From Lachnospiraceae bacterium (lineage in GTDB: Bacteria > Bacillota > Clostridia > Lachnospirales > Lachnospiraceae), in assembly GCA_016290615.1 (NCBI GenBank), contig JAEEUS010000015.1, positions 1-44,594 of the forward strand: a DNA stretch of 44,594 bases, in the 5' to 3' direction. Below, piece after piece: positions 25,578 through 34,858 of the stretch. Made by a program: the position numbers and the translations under genes. Numbering within the stretch: position 1 is the stretch's first letter; every line of letters begins with the position of its first letter. A model generated the notes under the pieces. That model was not told the origin of the DNA, searched no databases, and saw only the letters and a list, made by a program, of their open reading frames with translations.

Positions 25578-27314
25578 CTATTTTTCCAGAATGTATCCGT
25601 CAAACGAAAAATTCTCGATTTCCTTTGTTTCAAGGTCATATGTCATATTTAAACGGGTCACGAAGAAATCTCTTTCTTCGTCGATCCGTATTTTTTCTCT
25701 TCCTTTAAGATCAAGCTCATTAGAATTTGTCTTGTAATTCTCATCTATCCAGTTTATGAGTTCACTCATATCAACAATATAGTACTGTTTTTCTTCACTC
25801 TTATCCATGGTCATGATCTTATATTCATATGTTGAAAGACCCGACCTGTCATCCGTTGAAGAAGCAGAAATTAGTCTGCTGTATTCGGATACGTCTATCG
25901 AGATATTTCTTTCATTGTAATACGGATATATCCTGTTGGAATGCCATTCGTCATACTCGCTGTATTCCTTAATCTCCTCGATCTGAGCATATGTGAATCT
26001 CTTTTCAAGAGCGTTCTTTCCCTTGTATCCGACTCTGTCTATTGCTCTGTATGCGCTCTTTATCGAAGATTTATTCTTATCTGTAAGCTTTTCGTTTTCC
26101 ATCAGGTCTTCGATCCTTTTTGCCTGCGATCTTATTACCACATCGTCATAAGATGTTCCCGGCATGATGACAGCCAGAAATGATACTGCCATGAGCACAA
26201 ACAGTATCCATGAGATCGCATGCTTCTTTCCTCTGTGATGGATCGCATACAGGATAAAATATATGATCTCGACTATGATCAGGACAACCGCGCTGTATCT
26301 GGATATCGTAAATCCGTAATCCTTTATTCTTATTCCTATGCTCCAGCACTGAAGAACGACAAACGGAATGAAAGCATACGGAAGAAAAACGGCCATTCTT
26401 GAAAAGTTCTTTTGCTGCTTTTGTATTTCGCCCTCCCCTTCCCTGTCTGTAAGTGCATGTACCATGGTCCAGATGGGCATGCCTATAGTAAACAGAAATG
26501 CCAGTATGTCAAATACCTGGTTCGACGGAACGGTATCGGTCACAAATATCTTAACTATGTATATATAGATTATCGCAAATGCTATCAGAAGCATCGGCTG
26601 AAGCACGTACAGGATACAGAGTCTTGCGAATTTTCCCGCACGTTCATTCTTCCCGGATATAGCCTTTATGCACATAGGTGTATAGATACCGCCCGCAAGG
26701 AAAAGCTCCAGCTGCCATACAAAATCATCCGTATCATATATGAGTTCATTAAATATGAATACGATTATACCGAGGCCTATCGCAAAAAGACTGTATACCA
26801 CAGAAGCCTTTAAGAGTTCCAGAAAAGCTCCAGTACAATAAACCTCGAAATCCTTTTCAAGCCTTTTAAACATGTGATACACGGCAATTCCTGTCATAAC
26901 TACACCGTATACAAACAGTATCCTGCCGGTTATTTCTGCGACAGTGTCTTTTAAAGTGCCAAAAAGCATCACATCCTCATAAGACAGGATGTACACAAAT
27001 ACAAAGGAAATGCCTGCAGAGATGACATATCCCGGTATCCTGATCCTTAGCTTGTTTTTGAATACCTCCTCATACATGATCGTCTGAAATGAGAGTATCA
27101 GAAAGAAGCCTATGATTCGAACTACCTCTTCCTCATAGTCATCGGCGATCACGTTGTCTCCTGCAAGTATCGCTCCAAGAAACGCAGCTATAATGATCGC
27201 GATCATTGTTGCCGGGTAATCCTTGAAGACTTCATATATACGTTCTCCGAGTCTTGACAGCGCATGCAGTATGCGATTTTGCTTTTTAGATGTTTTGATA
27301 TCCTGTGTATCCAT
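25578..27314 (-). CDS. DUF4153-like polytopic membrane protein
   Basis: 578 residues. A cytoplasmic N-terminal stretch (1-35), about 12 hydrophobic helices to residue 400, and a soluble C-terminal domain of about 180 residues rich in charged and Tyr residues (NRIYPYYNERNISIDVS). This layout matches proteins annotated DUF4153; the function is unknown. It follows the J-like membrane protein by 8 bases and is likely co-transcribed with it. Its 3' end faces that of the GGDEF gene, with only 3 bases between the stops and no terminator in between. Confidence 0.65.
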   Translation of the reverse strand: MDTQDIKTSKKQNRILHALSRLGERIYEVFKDYPATMIAIIIAAFLGAILAGDNVIADDYEEEVVRIIGFFLILSFQTIMYEEVFKNKLRIRIPGYVISAGISFVFVYILSYEDVMLFGTLKDTVAEITGRILFVYGVVMTGIAVYHMFKRLEKDFEVYCTGAFLELLKASVVYSLFAIGLGIIVFIFNELIYDTDDFVWQLELFLAGGIYTPMCIKAISGKNERAGKFARLCILYVLQPMLLIAFAIIYIYIVKIFVTDTVPSNQVFDILAFLFTIGMPIWTMVHALTDREGEGEIQKQQKNFSRMAVFLPYAFIPFVVLQCWSIGIRIKDYGFTISRYSAVVLIIVEIIYFILYAIHHRGKKHAISWILFVLMAVSFLAVIMPGTSYDDVVIRSQAKRIEDLMENEKLTDKNKSSIKSAYRAIDRVGYKGKNALEKRFTYAQIEEIKEYSEYDEWHSNRIYPYYNERNISIDVSEYSRLISASSTDDRSGLSTYEYKIMTMDKSEEKQYYIVDMSELINWIDENYKTNSNELDLKGREKIRIDEERDFFVTRLNMTYDLETKEIENFSFDGYILEK

Positions 27315-27322
27315 AACTCTCC

Positions 27323-28426
27323 CTATTTATCCTCTTCATTAACCTTTTCGTCTTCCTTTACATCTTTGCCGTTAAGTTTTGCCATCTCGTCATCATATTC
27401 TTTCTTAAGTCGGATGAACGAGTCTTTGTCTCCGCCGGCATTGTCGGTATGAAAGACTTTTGCGAGCTGTTTATATCTGGCTGTCAGTTCTTCCTTGTCA
27501 CTGCAGCCGTTAAAATACACCGATCTTAATTCTTCCCTTACATACTCCGGATCAAAGACACTTTTAAGCTTGGGATAAACTCTTAACATGTCATTATACT
27601 CATAAAATGTCATCTTTTCTGCAGGTATCTTCTTAAGCTGCTTGAAACGTCTGTAGTCATTTCCGCTTTCCAGAGTCTCTGTTATCATTTTCTTGTCTTT
27701 TAATGAAACAGAATCAATAAGACCGTCAAGATCACGCATCATGTTCATGTAATGCTCTCTGGCAAGAGTAAGTTCATTGGCAAGTCTTGAATATCTTTCC
27801 TGTCGCTTTTCATCTTTTTTTCTGTCCATGATTATCCACAAAACAGCCGATACTATCGCAAGCAGTATACCTATGATCCACTTTAAGACTACGTGCATGT
27901 AGAGGTAATTAGCCCATATGCAGCCGAATATCCACTCAAGCGTTATAAGGGCGGCTATTCCAACCAGTATGCCCGAGATAAATCCGGTGGTCGAATTTCC
28001 CATATCCCTGATCTTTGCAATGCTTCTCTTTCTTACAGACCACAAAGTATAAATTATCATACATATCAGTACTATGGTCACAGAGATCGCTCCAAACAGT
28101 GATCCGGCTTTAAGCTTAAGTATCTTGAATGCACTTTCTCCGACGATCGCACAGCTTAGCATTATAAGACCGACATTTGTCTTGTGATATCTGGATAACA
28201 ATCCCGTTATGATCTCTGAAATGAGAAGACATACCAAAACTATGACTAGCCACGGCCATTGGGGATGTGAACCTACAAATACATCATTTGCAAAATAAAG
28301 AGCTATGATAAGCGCAGCCGTACCGATATATGCCGATGATCTGAATGTTGTATAAAGTTCGGCTATTATCACATATACCGCTATGATTACTACCATTGAT
28401 ATGATCATAACAAGTGTTGGATTCAT
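27323..28426 (-). CDS. Membrane protein with C-terminal J-like domain
   Basis: 367 residues. About seven to eight hydrophobic helices (1-200), a charged helical stretch (about 205-300), and a C-terminal J-domain-like helical pair (KEELTARYKQLAKVFH to RLKKEYDDEMAKL). The diagnostic HPD loop is replaced by HTD (326-328). DnaJ-type J domains stimulate DnaK ATPase through HPD, so this one may be altered or non-functional. AAAGGAG precedes the ATG. It is the first gene of a pair with the DUF4153-like gene, divergent from the YdjC gene. Confidence 0.72.
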   Translation of the reverse strand: MNPTLVMIISMVVIIAVYVIIAELYTTFRSSAYIGTAALIIALYFANDVFVGSHPQWPWLVIVLVCLLISEIITGLLSRYHKTNVGLIMLSCAIVGESAFKILKLKAGSLFGAISVTIVLICMIIYTLWSVRKRSIAKIRDMGNSTTGFISGILVGIAALITLEWIFGCIWANYLYMHVVLKWIIGILLAIVSAVLWIIMDRKKDEKRQERYSRLANELTLAREHYMNMMRDLDGLIDSVSLKDKKMITETLESGNDYRRFKQLKKIPAEKMTFYEYNDMLRVYPKLKSVFDPEYVREELRSVYFNGCSDKEELTARYKQLAKVFHTDNAGGDKDSFIRLKKEYDDEMAKLNGKDVKEDEKVNEEDK

Positions 28427-28471
28427 CTTTTTTCTCCTTTAAAACAAATAGTACTTTCAAATGCTATTATA

Positions 28472-28480
28472 TGTTATAAT
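28472..28480 (+). promoter_or_regulatory. Extended -10 (TGT-TATAAT) of the YdjC gene; leaderless start predicted
   Basis: TATAAT (28475-28480) is preceded by TGT. The -35 position (28452-28457, TACTTT) is weak. Only six bases (CTGCTT) lie between the -10 and the ATG at 28487, with no Shine-Dalgarno sequence. Confidence 0.68.
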
Positions 28481-28486
28481 CTGCTT

Positions 28487-29383
28487 ATGCATAAATTAGA
28501 TTTTCACGCTGATGATTACGGCGTTTCAATAAATAACTCCAAAAGAATAATCGAGCTTATAAGATCCGGCAGAGCTGACAGCATAAGCTTTATTCCCAAC
28601 ATGGGCTGCTTTAATGAATGCATGGCTCTGTTTAAGGATAACTGGGATGCTTTTGAAAAAAAGCCCCTCATATCCATACATTTAAACCTTATCGACGGTT
28701 ATAAGCTTTCTTCAAAAAACTCCCGTGAGATACAAAACAATACCTGGTTTGATCATTTCATCAGATCTCTAATACCCGGCTCTAAGAAAAAAGCTCTTAG
28801 GGAATACTTTGTATCTGAGATCTCCATGCAGATAAAGACTGTATACGATCAGATATGCACCCTCAAGAACAGTGACGGCAATCCAGTTTCACTTCGTATC
28901 GACAGCCATGTGCATACTCATTCGATCCCGTTAGTCTTTGATTCGCTTATAGAGGCTCTTAAAAATCTCGATCTTTTAGAAAAAACGGAATACATACGAA
29001 ATCCCAGAGAGCCTTTTTTAATGTTCTTTACAACAAAAGGAGTCATATCCAAGGTTCCTTTTATCAACATCATCAAAAACATCATTCTTAATGTTCTTGG
29101 TATATCGGTCAATAAGAAGCTTAACAGACTGGGCATATCATCAGGTATAATGTGGGGACTTATGATGAGCGGAAATATGGATGTTGACCGCGTTAATGCC
29201 CTGCTGCCAAAGATGAACAGTCTTGCCCTTAAAAAGGATCTTCATCTTGAGATACTCTGCCATCCCGGTATCGTACTTGAAGATGAAAAAAGGCCCGAAT
29301 ACGGAAAGGACGACCTAGTCGCTTTCTTTTCAAAAAAACGTGATGTTGAATACGATATGCTCATTAATCACATATCCGTCTAG
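28487..29383 (+). CDS. YdjC/ChbG-family carbohydrate deacetylase
   Basis: 298 residues, typical length. The N-terminal FHADDYG has the metal-binding Asp pair, HLNL adds a His, and DSHVHTH supplies the other metal ligands. EILCHPG is the conserved C-terminal block. Family members remove N-acetyl groups from chito-oligosaccharides or related amino sugars. Its neighbour is a YfhO-type membrane protein, so a role in surface glycans is as likely as chitin use. Its TAG stop overlaps the opposing YfhO stop in the palindrome CTAG. Confidence 0.87.
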   Translation: MHKLDFHADDYGVSINNSKRIIELIRSGRADSISFIPNMGCFNECMALFKDNWDAFEKKPLISIHLNLIDGYKLSSKNSREIQNNTWFDHFIRSLIPGSKKKALREYFVSEISMQIKTVYDQICTLKNSDGNPVSLRIDSHVHTHSIPLVFDSLIEALKNLDLLEKTEYIRNPREPFLMFFTTKGVISKVPFINIIKNIILNVLGISVNKKLNRLGISSGIMWGLMMSGNMDVDRVNALLPKMNSLALKKDLHLEILCHPGIVLEDEKRPEYGKDDLVAFFSKKRDVEYDMLINHISV

Positions 29384-31974
29384 ACTTCCTTTGTCCTTCT
29401 TCTATCTATTATATTTAACAGTACTATGCCGATCACAGCTATCAATGTTATGATAGCCCCTTCTGCCATGCCTTCAGGATGATAGCTCATCTCGATTACA
29501 GCATTTTTATCAACGTCTTTAAGCGGTATGAACATGAATGCTTCATATACACATTCAGGCTCAATCTTTTTACCGTTCACCTTGACTTTCCATCCCTTTT
29601 CATAAGGAAATGTCGTCAGTACACCGCCTTCACCCGTATTTTCAATACCCTCAGGCAGTCTTATCTCAAATCTTGAAGATGAGTGTCTGATCACTTCACA
29701 GTCTCTAATGCTCGCTTCTTCATAGCTTTCCTTTAAAGCCTCTGTATCCTCGCTCACAATACAAGCTGTTCCAAATCTGGCATCTTCCGAATCAGATCTT
29801 ACATATATGTCAAACAGTTCACCTTTTTTGTGATATCCGAGATTTAGAATCTTATATGAACCGCTGTTGCCGTAACCAGATATCTGTCTGTCCTCTTCAT
29901 AAATGACAAGATTCTGAGAGTACTCCTGTATATCATCGATATAAAGATAAACATATCCGTCACAGGCTGCCTTGCACATATGGCACATATAAGGCAGATC
30001 ATCCTTTACAAACATCTGACTCCAGAATATATCGTTTAAAAAGATATGATTCTCTTTAGCGTTTATATCGTTATAGATCTTCTCCTGCAGATCAAAAGCG
30101 CGAAGACCACTGTCTGAAGGCTTTTTATCTGTCAGGCATGCCGCACTCAGCGCATACGGATTTTTGTATACTCCCCCGCCAAGATCTGATAACTTCTCAT
30201 AACCGTCTCTGTATCCGTCCGCTCCTACAAGGTATTTAATCGCAAGCAGTGAATCAGAGGTAAATGTATTGTCATGACCAAAATCCGTGTATAATCCGTC
30301 GTCATTATACCCGAGTTTTTGCAGGAAGTATCGTGTATAAAGAAGTCCTGCCGAACTGTAATGGGTTACACCGTTATAGTTATACATCATGTCGTCATTC
30401 TGCTCTCTTGCAGACATGTTCTCCATGTGATAGAAACTCTTATCCTCTTTTGCTATCTCGACTGCTTTTTTCGTTGTTCCTATGATGTTTTCATACTCAG
30501 CCTGTCCGAGCATGTTTATGGAAGTCTGTATCTTATAGATATAGACACTGTTTACCATAAGCTCTAAAACCTGTACGCAGATAAGGATAACAAGAAGCGC
30601 CTTGGCTATATTCTCGGTAATGTCGGTTCTGTGAAATCTTCCCCTGGTCGTCAGTATCACATACAAAAGGAGCATGATGGCTATCGCGCCTATAAGAAGT
30701 GAATTCGTCACTATGAAGCGGGTGTTTATACAGTAGTGACGGCTCGTAAGCGAAAATACAAATAACGCTATCGTTGCAGCTGCAACTAAAAATACTCTTT
30801 TTATATCCACGCCGTCCAGTCTGTTAAAGCATCTGCATGCACATATGAGACAAATAAAAACGTACATATAGGCTTCTCTGTACGGATAGCCTGAAGGTTC
30901 CATTCCCGCATGCCAGATCAGATTGATCCTGTCAAATGCAAAGGACATTATAAAGACTGCCACCATGCATATCATGCAGAGCTTTTCAACGATCTTTATG
31001 TTGCTGTTCATAAGATACAGCAAAACAAGAAATACAATTAGTACTCCCGCATATATGAGCGGTGTCCCGAATATGGCCTCGATGGGTTCGTAAGCCAGAA
31101 ACCACATTTTTACAAATATGCCGTTAAGGTTAAGATTTCCCTTTGTCGTTTCAAGCCCGAGAATAAAAATGTCTTTGGGACTGCCGATAAGTTCAAGAGC
31201 AGTCGGCAGGATTATCACCGCATCAAGACATACTGCCCAGAATGAACACAGGGCAACTCTTATTAGCTTTCCGCTTAAACCTTTTGGATCAGTTATGAGC
31301 CTGTATGCTGTCCACATGACTATGAATATGCATACCATGAATGCCATGTAGTAATTGCACCACAGCATCAGGGCAAGTACTATGATATAGCCTGTCTTGG
31401 CCTTCTTTTCTATCAGTCTGTCAAGCATCAGAATGACGAGCGGCATGAGAGCAAATACATCCAGCCACATGGGATTTACGCTGTTGCTTATCATGTATGC
31501 ACAGTATGTATAGCTTAATGCAAAGATCATTGTCTTTGGATGAACATCGACATTTTTAAGATGATCTTTCTCTGTTATGTAATGAGATAAAAACAGATCG
31601 CAGCTGCCCGCAGACAGTGTGAGCTTTAACCCTATCATCAGAGTTATTGCCATTGGGATCTTTGTTTCATCAAAGAATCTTAAGATAACAAGAAACGGGC
31701 TTGAAAGATAATACGTGAAAAAGCCTACCGCTGCGGAACCAAGTGCTATGGCAGGCGAATAGATGATATTGTTTTCGCCGGATAAAATGGTCTTATAATA
31801 TGAATAAAAATCGGCGTACTGACGCTTCATGTCATATATTAGCCATGTCTTGTCACCGAACGGAGTGATATTGCATGCAATTACAAAGACGCAAAAGAGA
31901 CAGCCCGCAAAAACAGCTGTCATTAACGCATGTATATATGTATTGTTCAACATATCACGCAGTCTTTTGTCCAT
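29380..31974 (-). CDS. YfhO-family multi-pass membrane protein
   Basis: 864 residues from ATG 31974. About 12-13 membrane helices up to residue 490, then a large soluble domain (about 495-835) with YNYNGVTHYSSAG and SLLAIKYLVG, then one final helix. YfhO proteins decorate cell-wall polymers (in Bacillus, lipoteichoic acid) with sugars from lipid carriers; GDKTWLIYDMKRQYADFY is their conserved first loop with acidic residues. An ATG four codons earlier overlaps the predicted -10 hexamer and so cannot be in the mRNA. The gene is divergent from the second GGDEF gene. Confidence 0.85.
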   Translation of the reverse strand: MDKRLRDMLNNTYIHALMTAVFAGCLFCVFVIACNITPFGDKTWLIYDMKRQYADFYSYYKTILSGENNIIYSPAIALGSAAVGFFTYYLSSPFLVILRFFDETKIPMAITLMIGLKLTLSAGSCDLFLSHYITEKDHLKNVDVHPKTMIFALSYTYCAYMISNSVNPMWLDVFALMPLVILMLDRLIEKKAKTGYIIVLALMLWCNYYMAFMVCIFIVMWTAYRLITDPKGLSGKLIRVALCSFWAVCLDAVIILPTALELIGSPKDIFILGLETTKGNLNLNGIFVKMWFLAYEPIEAIFGTPLIYAGVLIVFLVLLYLMNSNIKIVEKLCMICMVAVFIMSFAFDRINLIWHAGMEPSGYPYREAYMYVFICLICACRCFNRLDGVDIKRVFLVAAATIALFVFSLTSRHYCINTRFIVTNSLLIGAIAIMLLLYVILTTRGRFHRTDITENIAKALLVILICVQVLELMVNSVYIYKIQTSINMLGQAEYENIIGTTKKAVEIAKEDKSFYHMENMSAREQNDDMMYNYNGVTHYSSAGLLYTRYFLQKLGYNDDGLYTDFGHDNTFTSDSLLAIKYLVGADGYRDGYEKLSDLGGGVYKNPYALSAACLTDKKPSDSGLRAFDLQEKIYNDINAKENHIFLNDIFWSQMFVKDDLPYMCHMCKAACDGYVYLYIDDIQEYSQNLVIYEEDRQISGYGNSGSYKILNLGYHKKGELFDIYVRSDSEDARFGTACIVSEDTEALKESYEEASIRDCEVIRHSSSRFEIRLPEGIENTGEGGVLTTFPYEKGWKVKVNGKKIEPECVYEAFMFIPLKDVDKNAVIEMSYHPEGMAEGAIITLIAVIGIVLLNIIDRRRTKEV

Positions 31975-31981
31975 ACATATA

Positions 31982-31990
31982 ATCATACCA
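31982..31990 (-). promoter_or_regulatory. Extended -10 (TGG-TATGAT) of the YfhO gene; leaderless start predicted
   Basis: Leftward strand TATGAT (31982-31987) preceded by TGG. Seven bases separate it from the ATG at 31974. The -35 position is weak; a TTGACA at 31995-32000 is too close to pair with it. Confidence 0.58.
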
Positions 31991-32032
31991 CTTATGTCAA
32001 CTCAATACCATGCATATATTTTAGATTTTGTC

Positions 32033-32061
32033 TTGAACTGAACGATATTTTTCTTTAAAAT
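32033..32061 (+). promoter_or_regulatory. Promoter of the second LacI-like/GGDEF gene; leaderless start predicted
   Basis: TTGAAC (32033-32038), 17-base spacer, TAAAAT (32056-32061). Seven bases later is the ATG at 32069, with no Shine-Dalgarno sequence. Confidence 0.78.
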
Positions 32062-32068
32062 TATTACT

Positions 32069-33964
32069 ATGAAAAAAAGAGTTGCATTGTTCGCAAACGG
32101 CTGGACATCCGAAAATCTTGTTAATTTCATAAACGGGCTCACGGGTGATCTTAAAAAGGATTATTGTGACGTCTATCTATTTACCTGTTACAGTTCCTAC
32201 GGTATGGAACCGTCAGAGCGTAAAGCAGAATCCATGATCTATGCCCTTCCGAAGCTTGATTCATTCGATGCCGCTGTCATATTCGGTCCGGGATTAAATT
32301 TTACCGATGATATCGAAATGATATTTTCTTCGATCGAGGAAGCCAAAATACCGGCCATCAGCATCGGTCTGCCTCACGACTCATTTACCTGCATAAGCGT
32401 GGATAACCATCCGGGAATGTATGATCTGTGCAAGCATATGATCGAGATTCACGAAGCAAGAGATTTTGCGTATATCGCCGGTTCTTTAGAAAATGCGGAT
32501 TCAAATCAGCGCCTTTCTATACTTCGCGAATGCATGAGTGATCACGGTCTTGATCCTGACAGCATAGATATCCATTACACTAACTGGGAAGTCGGTACCT
32601 GCAAAGCCGAGATAGACAAGATAATAGCTTCAGGACACTTGCCCGATGCCATAGTATGTGCCAATGATCAGCTTGCGATGCATTCGATCGTAACACTTAA
32701 GGAAGGCGGAATAACTGTTCCTGATCAGGTTATCGTTTCCGGATTTGACAATCTTGCTGAGGGAGAGAATTTCTATCCTGCCATCACTACCGTGGATCAG
32801 TGCTACGAAAGAGTGGGAAAACAGGCTGCATTAAGACTTTCAGCCATCCTTGAAGGAGATAACAGCATACATACGGATCTTACTGACAGTTCCTTTGTTC
32901 CAAAGGAAAGCTGCGGCTGCAATGATTTTGACGGTGATATGGCAAGACGCCACTATGCATACCTTCGTCCGTATTCTATTCAGAAAAACTACGGCATAAC
33001 AGGCAGACTGTTCTCTCTTGAACAGGCGATCTTAAAATCCCAGAGCTACGACGAGCTGTCAAACAACCTTAAACATATATTCAATAACAGCAACGGTTCT
33101 GAGGGCGACACATTTTACATCATGCTCGATCCCGCATTTGAAGATATCGGAAATGATATCCCTCTTCCCTCATATATATACGGTGATGTATTCGATGTGA
33201 CGGTCGGAAAGTTTAAATCGGTCCCGACAAAGGCTCAAAGAGTATTGCGAAAAGATATCTTACCTGAAAGCGATATCATTCCCGAAAACTGTCTCTTTAC
33301 CATGATACCTCTGTACTACGAGACTTTCCTTTGCGGTTATATCGTTTTCGGAGATGCCTTGGCTTCCATATCAGCCATGGATCTGTATCTTTTCAACAAC
33401 AGGATAAACCGTATCCTCATGTTCCTTAAGAGAAACGTACAGCTTAAAGAGCTTAATATCAAGCTTTCGGAACTCATGGATCAGGATGCTCTTACAAGAG
33501 TAAAGAACCGTACGGCATACGAAAAATACTTAAAGAATCTTGAAGCAGACTTCATAGAAGGCGAGAACAAGCCGTTTGCTGTTATATATTTTGACATAAA
33601 CAATCTTAAGATAATAAATGACATGTACGGACACGAGAAAGGCGATGCGTACATAAAGAATTCCTGCAGACTGATATGCAATACATTCAAGCACAGTCCC
33701 GTATTCAGGATCGGCGGCGATGAATTTGTTTCAATAGTTCAAAACGACGACTATGACAACAGACATGAGCTGCTTGCAGGCATGCGTGATCATATGAAAA
33801 TACTTAAAGAAAAAGGTGATTCGGTTCCATTGACCGAGCGTATCTCGATAGCTTCAGGTATGGCGGAATACGACAGAACACTCGATGAGGACTTTGCTTC
33901 GATATTCAAGAGAGCCGATGAGCTGATGTATGAGAACAAATATAATATGAAAAACCCGGGTTGA
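32069..33964 (+). CDS. LacI-like sensor fused to GGDEF diguanylate cyclase (paralogue 2)
   Basis: 631 residues, collinear with the protein at 23679. A sugar-binding LacI-like sensor without DNA-binding domain (about 1-275, ending at ESCGCN), a GAF-like middle region, and a GGDEF domain with intact GGDEF starting at residue 549. DALTRVKNRTAY is the entry block. No RxxD inhibitory site, no signal peptide and no membrane helix. It likely couples an intracellular sugar to c-di-GMP synthesis. The pocket residues differ widely from paralogue 1, so a different ligand is likely. Its last codons lie inside the stem of the terminator. Confidence 0.9.
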   Translation: MKKRVALFANGWTSENLVNFINGLTGDLKKDYCDVYLFTCYSSYGMEPSERKAESMIYALPKLDSFDAAVIFGPGLNFTDDIEMIFSSIEEAKIPAISIGLPHDSFTCISVDNHPGMYDLCKHMIEIHEARDFAYIAGSLENADSNQRLSILRECMSDHGLDPDSIDIHYTNWEVGTCKAEIDKIIASGHLPDAIVCANDQLAMHSIVTLKEGGITVPDQVIVSGFDNLAEGENFYPAITTVDQCYERVGKQAALRLSAILEGDNSIHTDLTDSSFVPKESCGCNDFDGDMARRHYAYLRPYSIQKNYGITGRLFSLEQAILKSQSYDELSNNLKHIFNNSNGSEGDTFYIMLDPAFEDIGNDIPLPSYIYGDVFDVTVGKFKSVPTKAQRVLRKDILPESDIIPENCLFTMIPLYYETFLCGYIVFGDALASISAMDLYLFNNRINRILMFLKRNVQLKELNIKLSELMDQDALTRVKNRTAYEKYLKNLEADFIEGENKPFAVIYFDINNLKIINDMYGHEKGDAYIKNSCRLICNTFKHSPVFRIGGDEFVSIVQNDDYDNRHELLAGMRDHMKILKEKGDSVPLTERISIASGMAEYDRTLDEDFASIFKRADELMYENKYNMKNPG

Positions 33965-33976
33965 TCCCCGGGTTTT
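33951..33976. terminator. Bidirectional terminator overlapping the GGDEF stop codon
   Basis: Perfect 10-bp stem AAAACCCGGG (33951-33960) / CCCGGGTTTT (33967-33976) with a 6-base loop. The GGDEF TGA stop sits in the loop, so the left arm is coding. It also ends the leftward polyamine operon. Confidence 0.9.
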
Positions 33977-33982
33977 CTTAAC

Positions 33983-34858
33983 TTATTCAGCTATCTGACT
34001 GTAAAGAGAAGGTCGTCTGTCCCTGAAAAGTCCCCAGGATAGTCTGTCTTCATCATATTTATCCAGATCAAAATCAGAATACAGGATCTCTTCCATGTCC
34101 CTGCTGCCGTCAGCGATGATCTCACCAGTGTTATCGGTTATAAACGAGCTGCCGTAAAACTTGAGTGATGATTCCTGGCCGCCGTTTTCCTTGCATGGAG
34201 ACACGTTCTCAAGACCGATGCGGTTTGCAGCTATCACAGGCATCAGGTTTGCGGCTGCATGTCCCTGCATTACTCTTCTCCAGTGCCTGCTCGAGTCCAC
34301 ATCAAGTATTGGTTCGCTTCCTATCGCTGTAGGATAGAGTAACATCTCTGCACCCATAAGTGCCATGCTCCTTGCTGTTTCGGGGAACCACTGATCCCAG
34401 CAGATGCCTACTCCGATCTTTCCGTATCTGGTATCCCATACTTTAAAACCTGTATTTCCTGGGGTAAAGTAGAACTTCTCCTGATAGAAATGATCATCCG
34501 GGATATGAGTTTTTCTGTATTTACCAAGAATGCTTCCGTCTGCGTCAATCATTACTACTGTGTTATAAAGGCTGTTGCCGTCTCTCTCATAAATGCTCAG
34601 CGGAAGAACTACACCACGTTCCTTTGCAACAGGCGCCAGAGCCTTAACGGCATCATTCTGATCAACGGTCTTTGCAAATTCATAGTACTCATATCTTCTC
34701 TCCTGACAGAAATACTGTCTTTCAAACAGTTCCGGAAGAAGTATGATATTGGCACCGTTATCTGCGGCCTCTTTTATCAGCTTTTTTGCTTTTTCAATAT
34801 TTTCGTCTACAACTGTTGAGCAGCTCATCTGAACTGCTGCGACCTTAACATCTCTCAT
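33983..34858 (-). CDS. aguB: N-carbamoylputrescine amidase
   Basis: 291 residues, nitrilase superfamily. It converts N-carbamoylputrescine to putrescine, CO2 and ammonia. The catalytic triad is visible: E43 in LLPELFE, K116 in YRKTHIPD and C153 in GICWDQWFPE. The CWDQW form is typical of AguB. It overlaps the agmatine deiminase gene by 14 bases and is the last gene of the operon. Confidence 0.94.
   Translation of the reverse strand: MRDVKVAAVQMSCSTVVDENIEKAKKLIKEAADNGANIILLPELFERQYFCQERRYEYYEFAKTVDQNDAVKALAPVAKERGVVLPLSIYERDGNSLYNTVVMIDADGSILGKYRKTHIPDDHFYQEKFYFTPGNTGFKVWDTRYGKIGVGICWDQWFPETARSMALMGAEMLLYPTAIGSEPILDVDSSRHWRRVMQGHAAANLMPVIAANRIGLENVSPCKENGGQESSLKFYGSSFITDNTGEIIADGSRDMEEILYSDFDLDKYDEDRLSWGLFRDRRPSLYSQIAE

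Noticed and set aside
31995-32000. TTGACA as -35 of the YfhO gene
   Set aside because: It is only 7 bases from the TATGAT hexamer. At the usual 17-base distance, the -10 would overlap the start codon.
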